Shown here piece by piece: positions 25,754-33,965 of a stretch of DNA of 64,000 nucleotides (positions are counted from its first letter, which is position 1; every line of letters begins with the position of its first letter). Origin of the DNA: Robiginitalea myxolifaciens (lineage in GTDB: Bacteria; Bacteroidota; Bacteroidia; Flavobacteriales; Flavobacteriaceae); the NCBI RefSeq assembly GCF_900115205.1, contig NZ_FOYQ01000001.1, positions 1,081,240 through 1,145,239 of the forward strand. The letters run 5' to 3'. Under the pieces are notes generated by a model, which saw nothing but the letters and a program-made list of their open reading frames with translations, was not told the origin of the DNA and searched no databases. Both the position numbers and the translations under genes were made by a program.

Positions 25754-26491
25754 ATGGCAAAACTTCTGGCCTATCCGCTGACCGTTATTTATCTGATTTT
25801 TTTCGGACTGACCCTGGTAATTTTCCATCCGATTCAATGGTTCTGTCTGAATGTTCTGGGATATCATGCGCACAAGCGCAGTGTGAGTATCCTCAACCTT
25901 TGTCTGATGCGCTGTACGCATCTTCTGGGAACCCGATATTCCATAAGTTACCGGGACAAATTACCCGAAAATGGTCCGTTAATCATTGTGACCAACCACC
26001 AGAGCATGTACGATATCCCACCCATTATCTGGCATCTGCGGAAGTTTCACCCAAAGTTTGTCAGCAAAAAGGAGTTGGGCAAGGGAATACCAAGTGTAAG
26101 CTATAATTTGCGCCATGGCGGATCGGCCCTGATCGATCGCAAGGACCGGAAGCAAGCCCGCGAAGCCCTTGAAGCCTTGGGGAGGTATATCGAAGAAACG
26201 GGGCGAAGTGCTGTAATCTTTCCAGAGGGAACCCGTTCCCGCAATGGGGTCCCAAAACCCTTTAAGACCTATGGCCTGCAGCTACTGATGGAGCAAGCCC
26301 CTTCGGCCAGTATCCTACCGATTAGCATCAATAATTCCTGGAAAATGTTTCGCTACGGAAAATTCCCACATGGCCTGGGAGCACATATCCGCTATACCGT
26401 CCATCCGGCCATCCCGGTCGCGGAACTCGGGGAAAATGGCCTGGAAACCATTGAAAAAATCATTGTAACCCATATTAAACCCGAAGCGTGA
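25754..26491 (+). CDS. 1-acyl-sn-glycerol-3-phosphate acyltransferase (PlsC family)
   Basis: A 245-residue membrane acyltransferase for phospholipid synthesis. One N-terminal membrane helix (LTVIYLIFFGLTLVIFHP) precedes the acceptor site NHQSMYD (His-x4-Asp) and the glycerol-phosphate-binding motif FPEGTRSRNG. The start codon follows a -7 box by only 4 nt. The stop overlaps the GTG start of the HD hydrolase gene by 4 bp, so both form an operon. Confidence 0.93.
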   Translation: MAKLLAYPLTVIYLIFFGLTLVIFHPIQWFCLNVLGYHAHKRSVSILNLCLMRCTHLLGTRYSISYRDKLPENGPLIIVTNHQSMYDIPPIIWHLRKFHPKFVSKKELGKGIPSVSYNLRHGGSALIDRKDRKQAREALEALGRYIEETGRSAVIFPEGTRSRNGVPKPFKTYGLQLLMEQAPSASILPISINNSWKMFRYGKFPHGLGAHIRYTVHPAIPVAELGENGLETIEKIIVTHIKPEA

Positions 26492-27147
26492 ACGACGCAG
26501 AACGCATTGAAAAAACAATAGCCTTCGTAAAGGAGGAACTCAAGGGTGCCGAAGGTGGACACGATTGGTTCCACATCGAGCGGGTTTTCCGAAATACCCT
26601 GCTAATTGCCCGGGGCGAAAAGGTAGACTTACGTATTGTAAGCCTGGCTGCATTGCTTCACGATATCGCCGATCCTAAATTTCACAATGGGGATGAAAGC
26701 ATTGGCCCCAATAAGGCCGGCGCCTTCCTGAGCACCTTAGATATACCGAAAAAAGATAGGACACACATCCTGAATATTATTCGATATATGTCGTTCAAGA
26801 ATAGCCTTTCCGGTAAAAAGGCTCCCTTCGATTCCAGGGAACTCCATGTAGTTCGGGATGCCGACCGTCTGGACGCAATCGGTGCTATTGGAATAGCTCG
26901 AGCCTTTAATTATGGCGGACATAAGGGCCGTAAACTCTACGATCCCGAAATCCCCCCGCGACTCAATATGACCAAAGCGGAATACAAGAAATCCCAGGGG
27001 CCTACGATCAACCACTTCTATGAAAAGCTGCTCCTTCTCAAGGACAGCATGCACACCCAAACGGCAAAATCACTGGCCGAAGACCGGCATGGTTACATGC
27101 TGGCGTTTTTGGAGCGGTTCTACGCCGAGTGGAATGGAAAGGCCTGA
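26488..27147 (+). CDS. HD domain phosphohydrolase (YedJ-like)
   Basis: A 219-residue metal-dependent phosphohydrolase. The HD motif elements are His in HDWFHIERV, the His-Asp pair in ALLHDIAD and a later Asp in VVRDADRLDAIGAIG. It begins with GTG inside the stop of the PlsC gene (GTGA, 26488-26491). Members of this family hydrolyse nucleotides or other phosphate esters; the substrate is unknown. Normal length for the family. Confidence 0.88.
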   Translation: MNDAERIEKTIAFVKEELKGAEGGHDWFHIERVFRNTLLIARGEKVDLRIVSLAALLHDIADPKFHNGDESIGPNKAGAFLSTLDIPKKDRTHILNIIRYMSFKNSLSGKKAPFDSRELHVVRDADRLDAIGAIGIARAFNYGGHKGRKLYDPEIPPRLNMTKAEYKKSQGPTINHFYEKLLLLKDSMHTQTAKSLAEDRHGYMLAFLERFYAEWNGKA

Positions 27148-27226
27148 TGATTGGCCTGCAAAGCCTTTGTTTTGATTATCCTGAGTTTGTATCTTCAGGA
27201 ATTCATTCACTAAAACCTCTCGGGCA

Positions 27227-28636
27227 ATGCAAAGAAGAAAGTTCCTGAAAAACACGGCGGCTACCTCAGCGGCCTTTACTATAGTTCCCTCATTTGTCCT
27301 GGGCAAGCAACACGTGGCGCCCAGCGATACCCTCTATGTAGCCGCATTCGGTGTTGGTGGACGCGGCCAGGGGGTGATGCGTGGCCTGGAGGAAACCGGC
27401 AAAGTAAAATTTGTAGCGCTTTGCGACGTGGATCAGCGACGGGCTGCCGATACCCTGAAGCGATATTCCAAAGTGCCCGCTTATAAGGATTTCAGGGATG
27501 TCTACGACAACCATTTGAATGAGATTGATGCAATTATGGTGGCTACCCCCGACCATACCCATGCCACGATTGCACTGCCCTTTATGCGCGCTAAAAAGCA
27601 CGCCTATGTAGAAAAGCCCCTGACGCATAATATTGCTGAGGCACGTATGATGACCCAGGTTGCCCGTGAGCATAATTTGGTGACGCAAATGGGGAATCAG
27701 GGAGCCTCCAGTGATGGCAGCCGCGAAGCCCGAGAATGGGTAGATAGCGGGATAATCGGTGAGGTATATAAGGTGGATTGCTGGACCAACCGCCCTGTGT
27801 GGCCCCAGGGAATTCCGCTGCCAGAGGGAGCCGATCCTATTCCCAGTGAACTCGATTGGGATTTATGGCTTGGACCCGCAGCAATGCGAGATTACAAGGC
27901 ATCATACCTTCCCTTCAAATGGCGGGGCTGGTGGGACTTTGGAACCGGAGCCCTCGGCGATATGGGTTGTCACATCATGGAAACACCTTTTAGCGTCCTG
28001 GACCTGGGCTATCCCACAGAGGCTGAGGCCAGCTGTACAACCAATTGGGTTGGGGATTTTGTGGAAGCCGATTACAGCGCTTCCTGTCCGTCTTCTTCCA
28101 TTGTGCGCTTGAAGTTCGAAAGCAAAAACCACGGCAAAGTTGCCCTGAACTGGTACGATGGGGGGATCAAACCCGATCTGCCGGACGAACTCGGAGACGG
28201 CGAGCCAATCGGAGATAATGGTGGAGGCTCCATTTTCTATGGAAGCCGGGGAATTCTGATTTGTGATACCTACTCACGAAACGCGCGTTTATTACCTTCC
28301 TCTACTATGGAATTGATTAATAAGCCCACGCCCTATTTACCAAGGGTAGAAGGCGATATCAATGGTCACCAGCGCAACTGGGTTGAAGGCTGTCTGAACG
28401 GAACTCCAACTTCCTCGGATTTTGAGCGTGCCGGAAAGCTTACTGAAGCCGTACTTATGGGGAACCTGGCCATCCGTGCCTATCAATATAAGGTGCGACC
28501 AAGCAACGGCAGAGGTTTCAGCTACCCCGGACGAAAGAAAATCATGTGGGACGGTGAAAATATGAAAGTCACCAACTTTGAGATGGCCAACCAATGGGTA
28601 CAGGGATCCTATCGGGAGGGCTGGTCTCTTACCTGA
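27227..28636 (+). CDS. Exported Gfo/Idh/MocA family oxidoreductase
   Basis: A 469-residue protein with a Tat signal (MQRRKFLKNTAATSAAF) ending near VLGKQH. The Rossmann fold starts with FGVGGRGQGVMRG, the family Lys is in VEKPLTHN and the catalytic Asp/His pair in GDMGCHIMETP. This long, exported subfamily is common in Bacteroidota and Planctomycetota, often with periplasmic sugar catabolism. The 3' end overlaps the convergent sigma factor gene by 28 bp. It may serve the keto-sugar pathway encoded 15 kb upstream (inference). Confidence 0.9.
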   Translation: MQRRKFLKNTAATSAAFTIVPSFVLGKQHVAPSDTLYVAAFGVGGRGQGVMRGLEETGKVKFVALCDVDQRRAADTLKRYSKVPAYKDFRDVYDNHLNEIDAIMVATPDHTHATIALPFMRAKKHAYVEKPLTHNIAEARMMTQVAREHNLVTQMGNQGASSDGSREAREWVDSGIIGEVYKVDCWTNRPVWPQGIPLPEGADPIPSELDWDLWLGPAAMRDYKASYLPFKWRGWWDFGTGALGDMGCHIMETPFSVLDLGYPTEAEASCTTNWVGDFVEADYSASCPSSSIVRLKFESKNHGKVALNWYDGGIKPDLPDELGDGEPIGDNGGGSIFYGSRGILICDTYSRNARLLPSSTMELINKPTPYLPRVEGDINGHQRNWVEGCLNGTPTSSDFERAGKLTEAVLMGNLAIRAYQYKVRPSNGRGFSYPGRKKIMWDGENMKVTNFEMANQWVQGSYREGWSLT

Positions 28637-29937
28637 TTTTTAGCGGCAACAGACTTTCTTCCTTGCGCTTCAAAATGAACCTTTTCCAGGTTGTTCTGAC
28701 TCAGATCAGCGGCCCTGGCAAAGGCTTCTTCAGCCTTTTCAAATGCCCCCTGATTATGAAATATCCTGGCGCGCAGTGCGTGGAACAGGGCTTTTTCTGC
28801 TACCATAGGATGCGCTTTGGCTAGTTCTTCCAGCGCTTTCTGAGCCGATGTAATATTCCCGGATTCTGCCAGGGCAACCAGGCGGTTGAGGGCAACAATC
28901 GGACTAAATTGACGTGCCAGGTGAGCGTCGTACAGGAGTAAAATTGATGCCCAGTCTGTCGAAGCATAGTCTTTCGCCCTCGCGTGGAGGTAGGCTATTC
29001 CGGCCTCGAGATGATACCTCGAGGAAAAAGGCTGGTCTTGCTGGCAGACTTCCCAATTCGCCTTCCCGTAGGCAATGAGCTCCCCATTATATTTTGAACG
29101 GTCCTGATGTTCAAGGTCTACCAATTTTCCATCAGCATCAAAACGGGCATCAAAGCGTGCAGCATGGAAGGCCATGAGGGCAATCAAAGCCGATAAATCG
29201 TGGGTCTTAAACGTAGAATTAGTATCGAGAAGGATTGCCAGTCGGAGCGCTTCAAAACATAGATCCTTGCGCAGGCCAGAATCGCCGGATTGCGGTCGGT
29301 AACCTTCGGTAAACATCAGATAAATCACTTGATAGACTACTACTGAACGGTTGCGCAAAGCTAGGTTACGGATGGGTTCAAGAACATCCAGTTGTTGGCC
29401 TAACGCTTTTTTGGCTCGGGTGTACGCCTTGGCAATAGCTTCCTCCTTCTTTAACAATACCCGGCCTACCTCCCGGTTATTGAATCCGGCTACCAATTTC
29501 AAACTGAGCAGTAACTGGTATTCACGGCTGAGTGCAGGGTGGCAACAGGCAAAGATCATCCGCAACTGAGCATCCTGCACCTCTTGCGAATCAAGGTTCA
29601 CCACCTGTGAATCAACGTTCATTGCCTGCGAATCTGAAGCACCAGAAAGCAGTTCCGTTGCAGCCTGGCTTTCCAGAGGGAAGTCTACCTGCTTTTTTTC
29701 TTTGCGCAGCAGGTCTAATAATCGATTCCGTGCAGCGGTATACAGCCACGCCCGTGGATTGTCCGGCAATCCCTGATATCCCCATACCTGCATCGCTTTG
29801 ATGAAGGTATCCTGTAAAGCGTCTTCAATACTGTCCAGTAATCCAAAACCAAATCGCGCAGCAAGGGAAGCCAGGATTTCTCCATAGGCCTCCCTGAATA
29901 AGTGGTCTGCGTGATAATTGGCTTCTTGCTGGGCCAT
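28609..29937 (-). CDS. ECF sigma factor with C-terminal DUF6596/TPR-like extension (ECF42 type)
   Basis: A 442-residue protein. Sigma region 2 is at residues ~15-90 (IEDALQDTFIKAMQVW, NPRAWLYTAARNRLLDLLR), and region 4 at ~135-190 (GFNNREVGRVLLKKEEAIAKAYTRAKK). A long helical C-terminal extension of ~250 residues with TPR-like helices follows, typical of ECF42 factors. The linker between regions 2 and 4 contains three DSQ heptads encoded by a 21-bp tandem repeat (29583-29645). The ATG shares one base with the YCII gene stop (TGATG). ECF42 factors lack anti-sigma factors and are linked to DGPF/YCII partners. Confidence 0.9.
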   Translation of the reverse strand: MAQQEANYHADHLFREAYGEILASLAARFGFGLLDSIEDALQDTFIKAMQVWGYQGLPDNPRAWLYTAARNRLLDLLRKEKKQVDFPLESQAATELLSGASDSQAMNVDSQVVNLDSQEVQDAQLRMIFACCHPALSREYQLLLSLKLVAGFNNREVGRVLLKKEEAIAKAYTRAKKALGQQLDVLEPIRNLALRNRSVVVYQVIYLMFTEGYRPQSGDSGLRKDLCFEALRLAILLDTNSTFKTHDLSALIALMAFHAARFDARFDADGKLVDLEHQDRSKYNGELIAYGKANWEVCQQDQPFSSRYHLEAGIAYLHARAKDYASTDWASILLLYDAHLARQFSPIVALNRLVALAESGNITSAQKALEELAKAHPMVAEKALFHALRARIFHNQGAFEKAEEAFARAADLSQNNLEKVHFEAQGRKSVAAKNQVRDQPSR

Positions 29938-30290
29938 CAGTGGTTATCCATATCCTGAATTTCCCGAATCTCAACAAACGCCCCGTCGTAATCAAAGATG
30001 GGACAGCCCTTGGAAATTTCGGTCGCCTCGTGAAAATCTGCAGCGCTAACGATGAGGTAGCCCCCGACTACTTCTGATCCTTCTACAAAAGGACCATCGG
30101 TAACTACCGTTCCCCGATCCCGGACCACCTTTCCTTCGGCTCCAAGGGGCTGACCGTCTACAAGATTTCCCTGCTGTTGCAAATTTTCCATCCAGGCGCC
30201 CCACAATTCCATGTGTTCCTGGCGCTCTTTCTGGGACATGCGCTCGTAAGCCGCGTCCCCTCCTCTGAATAAATACAAAAAGTTACTCAT
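29937..30290 (-). CDS. YCII-related (DGPF) protein, partner of the ECF42 sigma factor
   Basis: A 117-residue ferredoxin-like-fold protein. The motif TDGPFVEGSEVVGGYLIV gives the family its DGPF name, and a GCPIFDYDGAFVEIREI tail follows. Genes of this family almost always accompany ECF42 sigma factors and are often part of their regulon. It overlaps the sigma gene by 1 bp. A -7-like box (30295-30302) ends 4 nt before the start codon. Confidence 0.9.
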   Translation of the reverse strand: MSNFLYLFRGGDAAYERMSQKERQEHMELWGAWMENLQQQGNLVDGQPLGAEGKVVRDRGTVVTDGPFVEGSEVVGGYLIVSAADFHEATEISKGCPIFDYDGAFVEIREIQDMDNH

Positions 30291-30294
30291 GTGA

Positions 30295-30302
30295 TAAATG
30301 TA
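30295..30302 (-). promoter_or_regulatory. Putative -7 promoter box of the YCII-sigma operon
   Basis: TACATTTA on the minus strand matches seven of eight positions of TAnnTTTG and ends 4 nt before the YCII ATG. The 12-mer TTAATACATTTA (30306-30295) also occurs upstream of the GMC gene at 9992-10003. Confidence 0.35.
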
Positions 30303-30364
30303 TTAAGTTATTTACCCTAATGACGTTTGGGCCCGGGACGGATTGGACAATAATTCAAAAAAAA

Positions 30365-31435
30365 TTAAAAAAGACGTAATTGCCCGGTCTTATACTGGGC
30401 GTGAAGGCTGGTGTTCAGCTCCGGAAGTTCTCTCCCTTTAAAGAATTTCTGTCGGGAAATACGCGCCATTTGATGTAATTGGCTGGCAACCTCCCCCTCA
30501 CCTTTCATGCGGCGTCCAAATTGACTGTCGTTCAACTGCCCATCATGACAGGAGCGAATCAGCGATTCTACCCGGGAGGCTCGGTCCGGCATTGCTTTTT
30601 GCAACCAGTCCAGAAACAGTGGCCCGATGGCTCCATTGAGACGGACCATGGTAAAACCAAAGCTAAGGGCTCCTGCATCGGCAACTGCCTTGGCTAAATC
30701 CATAAGCTCATGACTGTTCAGCCCCGGTATCATGGGGGCCAACATAGCGTTTACGGGAATACCCCGATTGGATAGTTCGGCAATAGTCCTTAGGCGTTTT
30801 CGCGTGCTCGCTGTGCGGGGTTCCAGGAGGCTGCGTATCGATTCGTCCAGGGAAGTTACCGAAATATGAACGCTTACCAGGCCTTCGCTATTGAGCTGCT
30901 CGAGTAAATCCAAATCGCGGAGTAACAGGGAATTCTTGGTTATTATTCCCACGGGATGCCGATACTTCCAAAAAACTTCCAGACAGGATCGGGTAAGGCC
31001 AAAGCGACGTTCTGCGGGCTGGTAGCAGTCTGTATTTCCCGAGAGAACAATGGGAGAGGCTTCCCAGCGCGGGTTCCTCAGATGTTTTTCGAGCAAGGTG
31101 GCCGCTGCAGGTTTGTAAAGGATCTTACTCTCAAAATCGAGGCCGGCGCTATACCCCCAATATTCATGGGTATTTCGGGCATAGCAATAGACGCATCCGT
31201 GCTCGCATCCCTGGTACGGATTCATACTGTAGGGCATGCGAACATCAGGGCTGGTTACCTTGTTGACTATGGTTTTGGGATGTACCGGGGTATAGGTTGT
31301 ACGCAGCTTTTCGGCTTCCCCACTACGGTTGAGATACTCCAGGTAATCGTCCCTGGTTTCCTGAATATGACGTTCAAATCTGTTGTGGACCTGTCCTTGG
31401 GCTCCTCTCCCTTTAAGCAGCTCTTTTCGGCTCAA
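30365..31435 (-). CDS. PA0069 family radical SAM protein
   Basis: A 356-residue radical S-adenosylmethionine protein. The cluster-binding motif CEHGCVYCYAR (C-x3-C-x2-C) lies near residue 77 after MNPYQG, which is characteristic of the PA0069/spore-photoproduct-lyase-like group. Downstream elements VLSGNTDCYQPAERR and GIITKNSLLLRD are family typical. The reaction is unknown. The start appears to be TTG (31435-31433, encoding MSRKEL); no ATG occurs until after the conserved region. A TAAATTTG -7 box lies 15 nt upstream. Downstream of the stop is a T-rich tract without a convincing hairpin. Confidence 0.88.
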   Translation of the reverse strand: MSRKELLKGRGAQGQVHNRFERHIQETRDDYLEYLNRSGEAEKLRTTYTPVHPKTIVNKVTSPDVRMPYSMNPYQGCEHGCVYCYARNTHEYWGYSAGLDFESKILYKPAAATLLEKHLRNPRWEASPIVLSGNTDCYQPAERRFGLTRSCLEVFWKYRHPVGIITKNSLLLRDLDLLEQLNSEGLVSVHISVTSLDESIRSLLEPRTASTRKRLRTIAELSNRGIPVNAMLAPMIPGLNSHELMDLAKAVADAGALSFGFTMVRLNGAIGPLFLDWLQKAMPDRASRVESLIRSCHDGQLNDSQFGRRMKGEGEVASQLHQMARISRQKFFKGRELPELNTSLHAQYKTGQLRLF

Positions 31436-31450
31436 TTTTTGGTTTTATTC

Positions 31451-31458
31451 CAAATTTA
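31451..31458 (-). promoter_or_regulatory. Putative -7 promoter element of the radical SAM gene
   Basis: TAAATTTG on the minus strand fits TAnnTTTG exactly and lies 15 nt before the TTG start codon at 31435. Confidence 0.45.
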
Positions 31459-31481
31459 TGGAATATATCCATCGTTTTGAG

Positions 31482-33059
31482 CTATCCCTGAATTTTAACA
31501 GCCACCAATTGCTTCTTGCTTCCCCGCTTTGCGTAAAAGTAAACGGTGTCCGAATCGTCGCAGATCAGCGGTTTGGAGACCATAAGGGGAAGGCGGGCTT
31601 CCTCCTGGTCTATAATCTTTTCATAACTCACCTGGCCCTGGCCATCGATGCGAATGAGGAAGACATTGCGATTTCGGCTCAGGCCCTGCTTAAAAATCAG
31701 GCGTTCGTTGTTCAGGAGTCGTGGATTGTCTGCAGCGGTGCAGATGAAAAAATACGTATTTCCATCTTTGGAGAAAGAGGTGTACGAAGCGTAGGCCCCA
31801 TCCCCCTGGGTTACCTCCGTTTTATTGATATTCCGCGCCCAAAGCATCTTTCCGTCTGCATCCAGCTTAATGCTAACGATATCATTGTAGTGAAACCGCT
31901 CTTTTTGTACCCTGCCACCACTGGCATTGGATTCCAGACTGCGGGTAACAAAATACTCTTCGGCATTGAATAATAGGGAACCGTCGGCAGTAAACTGAGC
32001 ATCCTTGAAGACCAGGTTTTTGACCACCTTCTCGTTTTCGGTCCCGAACTTATCCTTCATGAACTGCTCTGAAAATGGATTATGCTGGCGCTTTACGGCT
32101 TCAAGGGTACCCGGTTTTATCGCTATAAAATCGATACCATTGTACCGGTTATCCCTGCGATCCGCATAAAATCCGACCAGATAAAGGGAATTGTTCTTCC
32201 ATAGGGGCTTCATGCCTTCAGAGAACTTTCCGGGTAAGTCATAACTGGCGGTTTGCGTACCTCCTGCGGCAATTTTTACCACCTCATATTGGAATTTACG
32301 CTCCTCGGCCTTAAACCGGCGCTTTTTGAAATAGGCCTTTCCAACCAGATAAGCTGCTGAAAAATCAGGAGCCATCTTAAACCCTTCGAAGGCGTAATTC
32401 TTGTCTTCGATCTCCCCGGAAAAATCCTGATCAAAAACCGGATTCATGTTATAATCATAAATGATAATCCGATGCTGATTGTCCTTGCGCTTCTTGTAAT
32501 GAAGGCTCAAAGCAAAGGCCCGCTGGTCCCGATCAAAGAGAATTGTAGTGCTGAATCCCGAGGTAAAATTCCGGTTGAAATAATTCTTCTCAACAGGGTT
32601 CTCCACGTATACCGAAGGAACTACCAGGAGGTTCTTCTTTTTGAAATCGTAGGATCCGACCGGACTCTGGTGGACCGTATAAATATAGCTCAGGCGTTCC
32701 GGATCATACTCGATAAACAAAAGGTATATTTGACCATTTGCCGTAAATCCGTCGAGAAAGTCGGCGCCCCGAAATTTATAATTGAACTCATCTATTAGTT
32801 GAAGTTCACTGTCGTAACGCTCTATGAGATAACCTTTAGGCTTCAGAATAAGTCCGGTATAATAGGCCCTTACCAATATCTTATTGTCAGACTCCCCTTC
32901 CTCGAAGGTCATTAGGTTAGAATACCTATACCTATCGTTATATTTTTCGCCAAAGTCATAGGACACTGGGTATTTTTCCGAAGCGATTTTCGTCTTGTCC
33001 TGGCTATGGCCAAGTAAAATCCCTCCAAATAGAAACAAGAGTAAGAATCGTAGTTGCAT
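31482..33059 (-). CDS. Unknown secreted protein, 525 residues
   Basis: Start chosen at 33059 because MQLRFLLLFLFGGILLGHSQ is a clean signal peptide; the frame is open further upstream to 33212 but that part overlaps the enoyl-CoA hydratase gene. The mature part is beta-rich with repeated short strands ending in aromatic or charged residues (YLIERYDSELQLIDEF, KMLWARNINKTEV, YTSFSKDGNTYFFI), suggesting a propeller-like fold. No catalytic motif is visible. It is 16 bp downstream of the hydratase gene, so may be co-transcribed. No family name can be given with confidence. Confidence 0.75.
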   Translation of the reverse strand: MQLRFLLLFLFGGILLGHSQDKTKIASEKYPVSYDFGEKYNDRYRYSNLMTFEEGESDNKILVRAYYTGLILKPKGYLIERYDSELQLIDEFNYKFRGADFLDGFTANGQIYLLFIEYDPERLSYIYTVHQSPVGSYDFKKKNLLVVPSVYVENPVEKNYFNRNFTSGFSTTILFDRDQRAFALSLHYKKRKDNQHRIIIYDYNMNPVFDQDFSGEIEDKNYAFEGFKMAPDFSAAYLVGKAYFKKRRFKAEERKFQYEVVKIAAGGTQTASYDLPGKFSEGMKPLWKNNSLYLVGFYADRRDNRYNGIDFIAIKPGTLEAVKRQHNPFSEQFMKDKFGTENEKVVKNLVFKDAQFTADGSLLFNAEEYFVTRSLESNASGGRVQKERFHYNDIVSIKLDADGKMLWARNINKTEVTQGDGAYASYTSFSKDGNTYFFICTAADNPRLLNNERLIFKQGLSRNRNVFLIRIDGQGQVSYEKIIDQEEARLPLMVSKPLICDDSDTVYFYAKRGSKKQLVAVKIQG

Positions 33060-33075
33060 GGTCGAAAACGTTACG

Positions 33076-33870
33076 TTATCGGCCCGAGAAATCTGGTTTT
33101 CTTTTTTCGAGGAAAGCGGTAGTACCTTCAACAAAATCCGCAGTGCCAAAACAATTGCCAAAGCGTTCAATTTCGGCCTTAAATCCCGGGACGGTACTCC
33201 TAAAACCCGCATTTATGGCTTTTATTGCATGTTTTTGTGCCGAAGGGGAGTTCCCGGCAATCTTCTCAGCCAGACGTAAACTCAATTCGTCCAGGCCTTC
33301 CAATGCAGTAACATGATTGACCAATCCGTATTCGTGCGCCCTTTCAGCATCGATCATACCCCCGCTGAGAATCATCTCCATAGCACGGCCTTTTCCAATG
33401 AGTTCTGGCAAACGCTGGGTTCCCCCATATCCCGGGATGACCCCAAGTGAAACCTCCGGTAGTCCCATGCGGGCGTTGTGACTGGCTATTCTGAAATGGC
33501 AGGACATGGCGAGTTCCAGCCCACCGCCCAGGGCAAATCCATTGACCGCCGCAATGATGGGTGTGGAGAGATTCTCCGCAAAATCGAATAATTTTTCCTG
33601 ACCACTTCGAGCCAAATCCTGGGCCTCTTCCGGGCTGTAATCGGCAAATTCCGAAATATCGGCCCCGGCAACAAAGGCTTTCGGACCGCTTCCCCTAAGG
33701 ATGATTACCCGAATATCCGGATCTTCGTCCAGGGCTTTCAGTGCCTGGTGAAGGGATTCTATCGTTTCTCTGTTTAAGGCATTCAGCTTTTTCTCACGAT
33801 CTATCCAGATACGACCAATGGCCGAATCGCGCTTAACTTTCAGGTTTTTAAATTTCATTGGATTTGGCAT
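33076..33870 (-). CDS. Enoyl-CoA hydratase/isomerase family protein
   Basis: A 264-residue crotonase-fold enzyme. The oxyanion-hole segments are FVAGADISEFADYS and NGFALGGGLELAMSCHF. The two catalytic Glu positions fall in the GGGLELA and LPEVSLGVIPGYGGTQRL segments, as in true hydratases, so hydration of trans-2-enoyl-CoA in fatty-acid or amino-acid breakdown is likely. An in-frame ATG at 33858 is an alternative start. A TTTGG-rich repeat lies directly upstream. Confidence 0.9.
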   Translation of the reverse strand: MPNPMKFKNLKVKRDSAIGRIWIDREKKLNALNRETIESLHQALKALDEDPDIRVIILRGSGPKAFVAGADISEFADYSPEEAQDLARSGQEKLFDFAENLSTPIIAAVNGFALGGGLELAMSCHFRIASHNARMGLPEVSLGVIPGYGGTQRLPELIGKGRAMEMILSGGMIDAERAHEYGLVNHVTALEGLDELSLRLAEKIAGNSPSAQKHAIKAINAGFRSTVPGFKAEIERFGNCFGTADFVEGTTAFLEKRKPDFSGR

Positions 33871-33953
33871 TTGATTCTTGGTGCTTGGTTTTTTGGAATT
33901 TGAAGTTTGGTACTTGGTGCTTAGTGTTTGGGATTTGGAATTTGGAATTTGAC
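33858..33953. repeat. TTTGG-rich degenerate short tandem repeat
   Basis: About 95 bp composed of short units of the type TTTGGAA, TTTGGCA, CTTGGTGC and TTTGGGA. It fills the space between the sensor kinase stop and the hydratase start and overlaps the first codons of the hydratase gene. It does not form a hairpin and is strongly strand-asymmetric (T and G on the plus strand). Confidence 0.75.
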
Positions 33954-33965
33954 TAAGCTAGCGTT

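Noticed and set aside
33060-33212. 51-codon extension of the secreted unknown protein
   Set aside because: It precedes a clean signal peptide and overlaps the enoyl-CoA hydratase gene in another frame.
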